Shown here one piece after another: positions 46,001 through 49,410 of a DNA stretch of 64,000 nt. The notes under the pieces are model-generated. The model saw nothing but the letters and a program-made list of their open reading frames with translations, was not told the origin of the DNA and searched no databases. Source of the DNA: Budorcas taxicolor (Eukaryota; Chordata; Mammalia; Artiodactyla; Bovidae); NCBI RefSeq assembly GCF_023091745.1, contig NC_068920.1, positions 153,417,622-153,481,621 of the forward strand, given 5' to 3'. The position numbers and the translations under genes were made by a program. Position 1 is the first letter of the stretch. Every line of letters starts with the position of its first letter.

Positions 46001-47844
46001 CATAGTGCTCAGCCAGGCTCCCCAGAAAGGAGATGCTCACACCTCCACGTCTCCTTTGTCTCTTCACATCTGACCTTCAATTTCAGCAAAAAGTAGATGA
46101 CTGTGAACGCTGCCGGGAATTTTTCAACAAAGAAGGGCGCATAAAGGGCATGGGCTCAGCTAAGGAAGTTGTGGATGAGGATACAGACGAGGAGAAGGAA
46201 ACACTCAAGAACCAGCTGAGAGAGATGGAGCTAGAACTGGCACAGACCAAGCTGCAGCTGGTGGAAGCGGAGTGCAAGATCCAGGTAATGGTCGCAGCCT
46301 CGGGTTCCCGCAGCCCTCTGCCCCTGACGCAGGGGGCCCAGACCTGCGCGAGGGTATGGTTTTCTGGGGCTGCAAACCCCAGAAATGATATTGATGGTTT
46401 GGGGTTTTTTCCCTTTTAAACTTTGACCGTAATCCTCCTGGGAAGAAGCCTGTTACTTGTTATTTACTAGTGGACGTTTAATTAGTATTTAGCCTGTCCT
46501 AAGAATTGGGCTTTCTCATAAGAATTGTCCATCAAACTTGGAATCCTTCTGGTGGAGGAGAGAACACATGATTTGAAATCGCAGCCGCACCACCGAACTC
46601 TTTGACATTGGGTTAGTAACCTCCTTACACTTCAGGTTCCTCATCTGCCAGTGGAGATGATGAGGGTCACTCTTATCGTTTGCTTTGAAGACTAAATAAG
46701 ATAATGTACAGAAGGGGCTCAGCATGGTGTCTGAGGGCTTCACAATACCAGCTTTTATGTTCCAGCTCCTGTCACTTAACCAGCTTTGTGCCTTAGGACT
46801 TCCTACCTAATTTATCTGAGCCTCCTTTCCTGAAGAAACTGGGACTTATTTTGGTCATCTTTATACTGCACGGCTAGTTCCGGCAGCACCGTGCTGAGCA
46901 CAGGGCAGGCACCAAGCGCAGAGCGTGGGGGAACCAAGTTTAGGACTAAAGCTGAAGACCTGGTCTCCCCATCACATTCGTCACCAGACACCTGCTTGCC
47001 CAGGCCCCGTTTCAGCTGCTGGCGCTGCAGAGCTAAGGCGTGGCTTGGGTGACTGTCTGGGTAATCAGGAAGGGCCTCACCAAGGGCGGTGTCTGACCAG
47101 AGAATGAACAGAGGTTGCAGCTGGTGAAGGGGCGGAACACTGAGCCACCAGAGGGCATGGCATGTCCAGCAGCACAGCGGGAGCATGGGCCTGCCTGAAA
47201 GGTCCAGATGTGTGAAGCATCTCACATGTCTTGCTAGCAGGTCTAGACTTCTAAGGTGCTTGCTGGAAATTAATGCTGCGTTCTTAGCTAGAGCGTTCGG
47301 CCTGACTCCCGGTGTGCAGTGGGTAGATGGAGGGTGAGATGCTCAGATAGGAGGCTGTTTTGAGGTCTTAACTAGAAAAGGTGCCAAAGCTTTTGGCCCT
47401 CCAGATCTTTCTGTGCCAGTTTTGAGAGCTAGGGCAGGGGGTGGGGGGTTGTTTCCAGAGGTGTCTCAGGAGGAGACAGACTTCACTTGTTGCCTTGGCT
47501 CAGCTCTGGGAAGGCAGTGTCCTTTGCACAGGAGACCAGCATCCTTTGGCCCTCCAGATCTTTCTGTGCCAGTTTTGAGAGCTAGGGCAGGGGGTGGGGG
47601 GTTGTTTCCAGAGGTGTCTCAGGAGGAGACAGACTTCACTTGTTGCCTTGGCTCAGCTCTGGGAAGGCAGTGTCCTTTGCACAGGAGACCAGCATCCTCA
47701 CGTCCATTGTTGCTCTTCCAGGACTTGGAGCACCATTTAGGCCTTGCCCTCAACGAGGTCCAGGCAGCCAAGAAGACGTGGTTTAACCGAACACTGAGCT
47801 CCATAAAGACGGCAACCGGGGTTCAAGGGAAAGAGACTTGCTGA
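9927..47844 (+). CDS. RABGAP1: RABGAP1, 3' part: 13 coding exons for TBC domain and C-terminal coiled coil
   Basis: Joined exons give 471 uninterrupted residues ending in a stop at 47842-47844. Known family: RABGAP1 (GAPCenA) is a cytosolic and centrosome-associated Rab GTPase-activating protein, first described for Rab6; the human protein is about 1069 residues, with an N-terminal PTB domain, a TBC domain and a C-terminal coiled coil. Seen here: local residues 1-210 are TBC, with the IxxDxxR motif (ITRDINR) and the YxQ motif (YCQ), the two catalytic fingers of TBC GAPs. Residues 211-471 are charged, heptad-rich coiled coil. The end, KTATGVQGKETC, separates it from the paralogue RABGAP1L, whose tail after KTATG differs. 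The N-terminal half lies upstream of the window. Exons are 9927-10040, 13890-13964, 17071-17196, 18076-18219, 19750-19791, 20030-20158, 30648-30740, 31361-31471, 42675-42779, 43610-43693, 44360-44431, 46087-46284 and 47722-47844. No frameshift or internal stop is seen, so the gene looks functional. Confidence 0.97.
10562..10765 (-). mobile_element. Bov-tA SINE
   Basis: This antisense copy runs from gtgttagccactcagtcatg to gagccaccagggaagcc, with intact tRNA-like head sequence. Confidence 0.92.
11508..11723 (-). mobile_element. Bov-A2 SINE, partial
   Basis: This is an antisense Bov-A dimer with the linker gtgaaagtgaaaagtgaaag type spacer. It is flanked by cctaaagt at 11500-11507 and 11724-11731. 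Confidence 0.88.
12150..12480 (+). mobile_element. L2 LINE 3' end
   Basis: Aaattctcaagggcaagaat, then tgtagcacttggcatggtgc, then tagtaggtgctcattaaatg is the typical L2 3' terminal sequence. Confidence 0.7.
13667..13850 (+). mobile_element. CHR-type tRNA-derived SINE
   Basis: Gggacttcccgggtggtctg, ggttcgatcactgcctggtc and gcaactaagacccagtgcag end in aaataaataaa. It finishes about 40 bp before the exon 2 acceptor. Confidence 0.82.
13890..13964 (+). CDS. RABGAP1: RABGAP1 exon 2: TBC motif B, glutamine finger
   Basis: This exon has 75 bp and 25 codons in phase 0. The acceptor follows a strong pyrimidine run (ttttttcccccag) and the donor is CAT|gtgagt. It encodes AYSVYDEEIGYCQGQSF and onward. 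The glutamine of YxQ, codon CAA at 13926-13928, is the second catalytic finger of TBC-type GAPs and replaces the Rab glutamine in catalysis. A CHR-type SINE ends about 40 bp upstream of the acceptor. Confidence 0.97.
15670..15800 (-). mobile_element. L1 3'-UTR fragment
   Basis: Aacaaaattgtgtatataag, then gtgatgatttgatatactat, then tgtgaaatgattctcacctt resembles the antisense 3' UTR of old L1 elements. Confidence 0.65.
16730..16915 (+). mobile_element. L2 LINE 3' end
   Basis: Gctcctcaaggacagcaaca, gacatagagtaggcattatt and aaagaatgaatg match the terminal L2 pattern. Confidence 0.6.
17071..17196 (+). CDS. RABGAP1: RABGAP1 exon 3: TBC domain core
   Basis: This exon has 126 bp and 42 codons in phase 0. 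The acceptor is ctgttacag|ATG and the donor is CAG|gtaaaa. It encodes MPEEQAFSVLVKIM and onward to YQLERLMQ, alpha-helical TBC core. The ATG at the exon start is an internal methionine, not a translation start, because the preceding exon joins in frame. Confidence 0.97.
17384..17661 (+). mobile_element. Bov-A2 dimeric SINE
   Basis: Two Bov-A units end in a cagtagcagtagcag tail. It is flanked by the 10-bp duplication cctgatgggt at 17374-17383 and 17662-17671. Confidence 0.93.
18076..18219 (+). CDS. RABGAP1: RABGAP1 exon 4: TBC domain core
   Basis: This exon has 144 bp and 48 codons in phase 0. The acceptor is tgctatttcag and the donor is GAG|gtgcgt. It encodes EYIPDLYNHF through the typical TBC stretch ASQWFLTLF and MVFHIIDLLLCE. 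The SQWFLTLF segment is a conserved hallmark of the RABGAP1 TBC subfamily. Confidence 0.97.
19145..19300 (-). mobile_element. MIR fragment
   Basis: Gaaattgaggcccagaaacg, then tttaacttggtcagcagatg is antisense MIR-like sequence. Confidence 0.5.
19750..19791 (+). CDS. RABGAP1: RABGAP1 exon 5: short TBC exon of 42 bp
   Basis: This is the smallest coding exon in the window, with 14 codons (GISVIFNVALGLLK) in phase 0. The acceptor is tctcttttag and the donor is AAG|gtacag. It continues the hydrophobic TBC helix after DLLLCE and joins exon 6, which lies only 238 bp downstream. Its assignment rests on the conserved reading frame, the splice sites and the match to the family. Confidence 0.95.
20030..20158 (+). 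CDS. RABGAP1: RABGAP1 exon 6: end of TBC domain
   Basis: This exon has 129 bp and 43 codons in phase 0. The acceptor is cttcttcaag and the donor is AAG|gtaaaa. It encodes TSKDDLLLTDFEGALKFFRV and then QLPKRYRSEENAKKLMELAC, the C-terminal end of the TBC fold. The next exon is 10.5 kb away, so the long intron roughly separates the catalytic domain from the coiled coil. Confidence 0.97.
20255..20440 (-). mobile_element. MIR fragment
   Basis: Ttattccaattttgaagaca, then tagctagttagtggcagaac is antisense MIR-like sequence. Confidence 0.55.
21690..22540 (+). mobile_element. L2 LINE, long 3' portion
   Basis: The order matches L2: ctcagaataaaactcaagcg, ttggcctgcaagacctggca, caaacacgccaagcttgttc, ctttgtactggctggtctct, ttgctgaatccccagtacaa and tggttggacaagtgaataag. 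At about 850 bp it is the most complete ancient LINE in the window. Confidence 0.85.
23510..23680 (-). mobile_element. MIR fragment
   Basis: Ggaaactgaggcttatagaa, then agccaagtgacttacccagc is typical antisense MIR. Confidence 0.65.
24690..25130 (-). mobile_element. MIR split by a Bov-tA
   Basis: Left part: cctatgtgaagtcattttat, then agatgtgtatactgaagctt. Right part: agaaaattgaagaaaactcc, then caaagttagtaagggatgga. The two halves rejoin into one MIR when the SINE at 24788-24993 and one duplication copy are removed. Confidence 0.75.
24788..24993 (+). mobile_element. Bov-tA SINE nested in MIR
   Basis: A complete head-to-tail copy beginning ccttggtggctcagagagta. It is flanked by the 12-bp duplication atactgaagctt at 24776-24787 and 24994-25005. 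The duplication overlaps the gctt start of the element, so the left end is ambiguous by a few bases. Confidence 0.93.
25640..25735 (+). mobile_element. MIR fragment
   Basis: Attggagtcccaccgacctt, then tgcctctgctttgtgacctt is sense-strand MIR. Confidence 0.65.
25935..26150 (+). mobile_element. MIR fragment
   Basis: Acaagtcactttacctgtct, then gttgtttggaggattaaaga is sense-strand MIR. Confidence 0.6.
26560..26765 (-). mobile_element. MIR fragment
   Basis: Cactgtgtgccaggtcctct, gatcctcacaacagcacttc, then cagatgaggaccctgaggct is antisense MIR. Confidence 0.7.
29676..29924 (-). mobile_element. Bov-tA SINE with internal triplication
   Basis: This antisense copy ends in accaccaggaaagccc. It is flanked by attagcctg (29667-29675) and attaacctg (29925-29933), a 9-bp duplication with one mismatch. 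It carries three 19-bp repeats of ctccatggactgtaacacg type at 29716-29772. Confidence 0.9.
30140..30345 (+). mobile_element. MIR fragment
   Basis: Atcctggatctgccagtccc, tggtcaagttacctaacttc, then gtggagaggttgtgaggtca is sense-strand MIR. Confidence 0.7.
30648..30740 (+). CDS. RABGAP1: RABGAP1 exon 7: linker and start of coiled coil
   Basis: This exon has 93 bp and 31 codons in phase 0. The acceptor is ctatcctacag and the donor is GAG|gtttgt, which is weaker than the others because position +3 is T. It encodes ISQKKLKKYEKEYHTMREQQ and then AQQEDPIERFE, highly charged and helix-forming. It opens the C-terminal coiled coil. Confidence 0.96.
30956..31181 (+). mobile_element. Bov-tA SINE
   Basis: A copy with head ggcttcccttgtggctcagt and a tail of ctcactcactcactcactca. 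It is flanked by acagttag at 30948-30955 and 31182-31189. It occupies over a third of the 620-bp intron. Confidence 0.9.
31361..31471 (+). CDS. RABGAP1: RABGAP1 exon 8: coiled coil
   Basis: This exon has 111 bp and 37 codons in phase 0. The acceptor is ccacccatcag and the donor is AAC|gtaagt. It encodes RENRRLQEANMRLEQENDDL and then AHELVTSKIALRKDLDN, with clear heptad spacing of leucines. It is separated from exon 7 by a 620-bp intron carrying a Bov-tA SINE. Confidence 0.97.
32030..32240. mobile_element. hAT-type DNA transposon fossil
   Basis: Gtgggccatatggtctctgt, ctatgtaactctgccattgt and ccaataaaactttatttagg lie between left tggcagacttttt and right agtttggcagcacctg, which are near-inverted ends. 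This matches a common mammalian hAT MER element; the exact family is not fixed. Confidence 0.65.
32685..33150 (-). mobile_element. MIR split by a Bov-A2
   Basis: Left part: agaagaggctaaatgtctta, then cacagtcccagtgttaatca. Right part: tggcagagcccttagattga, then aacccagctggcctgacact. One antisense MIR is interrupted at 32816-33087. Confidence 0.75.
32816..33087 (+). mobile_element. Bov-A2 dimeric SINE nested in MIR
   Basis: A full dimer with cttttcactttcctgcattg linker and a cagcagcag tail. It is flanked by the 13-bp duplication cagtgttaatcag at 32803-32815 and 33088-33100. Confidence 0.94.
33720..33825 (+). mobile_element. MIR fragment
   Basis: Gggatttgaattctggctcc, then ttctctgaccttgagcaagt is sense-strand MIR core. 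Confidence 0.6.
36284..37517 (-). mobile_element. BovB LINE, inverted inside another BovB
   Basis: The plus strand begins gttcagttcagtcactcagt (the BovB 3' end in antisense) and ends at the reverse-transcriptase region (ggatattggcaa). It is 5'-truncated. The host BovB reads ccggttccatca before and ttcacttcatagtaaat after, which rejoin. The RT box reads YAND instead of YADD. A 98-bp divergent tandem duplication lies at about 36521-36716. Confidence 0.88.
37640..37773 (-). mobile_element. Partial Bov-tA inside the nested BovB
   Basis: Gtgaaagtgttagccattca to ctagagtgggtag is an antisense Bov-A segment. It is flanked by gctccttgg (37631-37639) and gatccttgg (37774-37782), and the host BovB continues on both sides. 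Confidence 0.85.
39490..39570 (+). mobile_element. MIR fragment
   Basis: Gattccagctctgccacact, then cactgtgtgagcttggggga is sense-strand MIR. Confidence 0.65.
39955..41728 (+). mobile_element. BovB LINE, 1.8 kb, reverse-transcriptase region to 3' end
   Basis: This is the longest BovB in the window. A 176-codon frame at 39963-40493 carries the RT N-terminal part (NKASGSDGIPVELFQ, FIPIPKKG). After frameshifts, 40654-41109 continues with RQGCILSPCLFNLYAEYIM and YADNTTLMAES, and 41197-41679 encodes the C-terminal part (VMYGCERWTVKKAE, WLDGITNLMDMSLSEL). YADN replaces the catalytic YADD, and several frameshifts and stops break the ORF. It is 5'-truncated, with no endonuclease domain, and is therefore non-autonomous and inactive. 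Confidence 0.93.
42295..42465 (-). mobile_element. MIR fragment
   Basis: Ttatcgagtgtctgctacat, then cagatgaagatcctgaagct, then agtggcacacagtcagggag is antisense MIR. Confidence 0.6.
42675..42779 (+). CDS. RABGAP1: RABGAP1 exon 9: coiled coil
   Basis: This exon has 105 bp and 35 codons in phase 0. The acceptor is aaacgtttcag and the donor is CAG|gtacgg. It encodes AEEKADALNKELLMTKQKLI and then DAEEEKRRLEEESAQ, a continuous acidic and basic coiled coil. It follows an 11.2-kb intron rich in transposons. Confidence 0.97.
43610..43693 (+). CDS. RABGAP1: RABGAP1 exon 10: coiled coil
   Basis: This exon has 84 bp and 28 codons in phase 0. The acceptor is cttactgtgcgcag and the donor is CAG|gtgggt. 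It encodes LKEMCRRELDKAESEIKKNS and then SIIGDYKQ. The surrounding introns are GC-rich, but exon codon use is like that of its neighbours. Confidence 0.97.
43820..43955 (+). mobile_element. MIR fragment
   Basis: Gattctcagctgtaaaatag, then gaactgttgtgaggagtcca, then aagtaggcacttaatccctg is the 3' half of a sense-strand MIR. Confidence 0.6.
44360..44431 (+). CDS. RABGAP1: RABGAP1 exon 11: coiled coil
   Basis: This exon has 72 bp and 24 codons in phase 0. The acceptor is gtttccttag and the donor is CGA|gtaagt. It encodes ICSQLSERLEKQQAANKVEI and then EKIR. The block ICSQLSxRLEKQQAA is shared with RABGAP1L and supports the family assignment. Confidence 0.97.
44858..44981. repeat. Minisatellite, four 31-bp units
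   Basis: Units start at 44858, 44889, 44920 and 44951 with core ccactccccacgattttctg followed by tagcgtgggga. Units differ by a few substitutions. It lies in the intron before exon 12. Confidence 0.93.
46087..46284 (+). CDS. RABGAP1: RABGAP1 exon 12: CxxC segment, acidic linker, coiled coil
   Basis: This is the longest coding exon in the window, with 198 bp and 66 codons in phase 0. The acceptor is tcaatttcag and the donor is CAG|gtaatg. It begins QKVDDCERCREFF, a CxxC pair also present in the paralogue, passes through an acidic patch (VVDEDTDEEKE), and ends in a coiled coil (LREMELELAQTKLQLVEAEC). Metal binding by the lone CxxC is not supported by any second pair. Confidence 0.97.
46540..46740 (+). 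mobile_element. MIR SINE
   Basis: Ttgacattgggttagtaacc, then acttcaggttcctcatctgc, then aagactaaataagataatgt is sense-strand MIR over most of its length. Confidence 0.75.
47392..47697. repeat. Exact 153-bp tandem duplication upstream of last exon
   Basis: Copy 1 is 47392-47544 and copy 2 is 47545-47697, read as identical base for base. The unit begins tttggccctccagatctttc and ends gagaccagcatcc. The second copy stops 24 bp before the last coding exon of RABGAP1. The unit length is a multiple of three and each copy is open in the frame of the last exon. Confidence 0.95.
47722..47844 (+). CDS. RABGAP1: RABGAP1 last coding exon with stop
   Basis: This exon has 40 codons plus TGA at 47842-47844 and enters in phase 0 after acceptor tgttgctcttccag. 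It encodes DLEHHLGLALNEVQAAKKTW and then FNRTLSSIKTATGVQGKETC. The C-terminus matches RABGAP1 rather than RABGAP1L. The acceptor lies 24 bp after the end of an exact 153-bp tandem duplication. The frame stays open upstream into the intron back to 47338. Confidence 0.97.
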   Translation, partial: DLEHHLGLALNEVQAAKKTWFNRTLSSIKTATGVQGKETC

Positions 47845-48189
47845 GAGCAGCTGCTGCCTCCAGACCCTTCAGAAAACATGACACCTTTTGTTGCCTTCTT
47901 TGGCCAGATGTGTGATTCTGTGACATGTCCCAGGACAGAATGTCCGTAAGTCAGATCCATAGAAGCCTGTCGGGAGGTCACTGTGGACCGGAGCTCGTGA
48001 GGCCCTCCTCACTGCTGATACTAACAGGCCCGCCGACCCGCCTGCCGCTCTGGACACTCCGAACGTCACTCCTCCGTGTGACCTCCGGCCTCTTCCCAGT
48101 TAGGTCAGCTCATACCCAGCCCAACATCCGAGTTGACATTATCAGAGTTTGGGGATCTTTCAGGCTGTTGGTTTTTTTCTAAACCTTTT

Positions 48190-48216
48190 TTTTTTTTTTT
48201 AATACACACACATACA

Positions 48217-48247
<31 letters not shown>
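48190..48247. repeat. T-run, CA and TA microsatellite in 3' UTR
   Basis: A T-run leads into acacacacatacaaa and then TA dinucleotides (atatatatataaatatatat). Likely polymorphic. Confidence 0.85.
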
Positions 48248-48248
<1 letters not shown>

Positions 48249-48571
48249 GGGGGACGTAGGGCAGGGGATCAGTAACTCAAGTATCTGCTCCAGTGCCAGC
48301 AGAGGGTCCTCTGGGTAGACATGGAGAAGCACTTTCTTTAAATAGGAGGGTTTCGTGGTTGTAGTTGAAGCCACCTGGTTTGTTAAGCTCTACAATGCAC
48401 AGGTTTGGGTTTGGCATTATTCACACGTTTCTGATCAATTCTATGCAACTCTCATAGTTTCTTTTGTTTTTATTGTTAGCTGCCAAATGACTCCACAGTG
48501 CTGGGGTGGGTGACTTGACCGACTGTGAGACTGGATTAATCATAACGTGGACAAATCTTATTCTGCTTAAT

Positions 48572-48603
48572 GTGTGTGTGGGTGTGTGGGTATGTGTGTG
48601 TGT
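48572..48603. repeat. TG microsatellite in 3' UTR
   Basis: Tgtgtgtgggtgtgtgggta followed by further TG steps. Confidence 0.8.
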
Positions 48604-49388
48604 AGACATCTTTTTCCCAGTGCACCCAACTGACAGTGTTTAAATCCCAGACTAGGACTGATCTGCACAAGTTAATTATGTGGTTATTTGAGCACTTACT
48701 TCATTCAAGGTTTGTCGGGCTCTGCTCTCCACCCTGCTGTTGTGAGAGCTGTGAAGAGCACCTTCACTTCAAGGTTCCTAGTGTTCTTGCACAACAGGTT
48801 GTACAAGTGAGAAAGACTTTGAGTTCTGTGTGTGTCAGAGAGAGAGAGAGTGTGTGAATGTCGGGCTGTACAGACGCACATGCCAGGAGGCCGGCGTGCT
48901 GCTGGCCTGGTCCCTCCCTGGGCTGAGGCCAGTGCTCTTCAGAGCACTTGCTCTGAGCCTTGCTCTTCAGATGGGCTGCAAGTTCTCACTTCAAAACTAT
49001 AGAACGGGGGTTTTAGCACCTTTAAAAAAAACAACTTTAGACTTTTAATTTATATAGTGATAATGCTGACAGGCTGTCTCGCAGATGATTCTGCCGTCTT
49101 CTCTGCATGCAGTGTGGAGTAGCTGGTTACAGGAGGCACTGGTTTGTATATAAAGACACTTGGGTGGTTTTGTATCTCTTTTTCCCTGTTGGCTGTATTA
49201 ACACTTGCTGAGGTCATCTGTGATAAGGGAGGTAACAAGCGGCAACCCCTGATCCCCCCAGACCATCCCCTCCACTGCTGTCTGTGTCCTGTTCTTGTTC
49301 AGTTACCAAAACAGCTCTGCGCCCATCTAAAACTAGGTGTGTGGACATTGTGCTAGGGTAGTTTCCGTGTGTCAACTTTACGAATTGA

Positions 49389-49396
49389 AATATAAA
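49389..49396 (+). terminator. Candidate RABGAP1 poly(A) signal, AATATA/TATAAA variant
   Basis: The overlapping AATATA (49389-49394) and TATAAA (49391-49396) are known weak hexamer variants. Tcttttgttggtttta downstream fits a U/GU-rich downstream element. An ATTAAA at 49451-49456 is an alternative. Confidence 0.45.
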
Positions 49397-49410
49397 CCAG
49401 TAAAATTGTA

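Larger units (their letters stand above)
42780..46086 (+). other. RABGAP1: RABGAP1 introns between window exons 9-10, 10-11 and 11-12
   Basis: These introns are 42780-43609 (830 bp, GC-rich, no repeat recognised), 43694-44359 (666 bp, with a plus MIR remnant at 43820-43955) and 44432-46086 (1655 bp, with a 31-bp minisatellite at 44858-44981 and an old AT-rich repeat-like stretch near 45260-45700). Exons at 43610-43693 and 44360-44431 lie within the span. Confidence 0.8.
46285..47721 (+). other. RABGAP1: RABGAP1 last intron
   Basis: The intron is 1437 bp. It holds a MIR (46540-46740), a GC-rich stretch, and the exact 153-bp tandem duplication at 47392-47697 directly before the last acceptor. 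No young SINE is present. Confidence 0.85.
47845..49410 (+). other. RABGAP1: RABGAP1 3' UTR (end inferred)
   Basis: The stretch from the stop codon to the likely cleavage region has no convincing ORF. It holds a mixed CA/TA microsatellite (48190-48247), TG runs (48572-48603) and a GA/GT-rich tract (48827-48858). The end is inferred from a variant poly(A) signal at 49389-49396 followed by a T/GT-rich stretch at 49413-49434. No canonical AATAAA is present on the plus strand in this interval, so the end could lie a little further on. Confidence 0.6.

Noticed and set aside
47405..47420. Alternative acceptors ccctccag and gtgccag in the duplicated unit
   Set aside because: Joining the previous phase-0 exon to these sites reaches TGA within a few codons, so they would not extend the protein.
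9927..47844. Assignment to the paralogue RABGAP1L
   Set aside because: TBC and coiled-coil sequence and especially the ending GVQGKETC fit RABGAP1. RABGAP1L has a different, longer tail and many substitutions.
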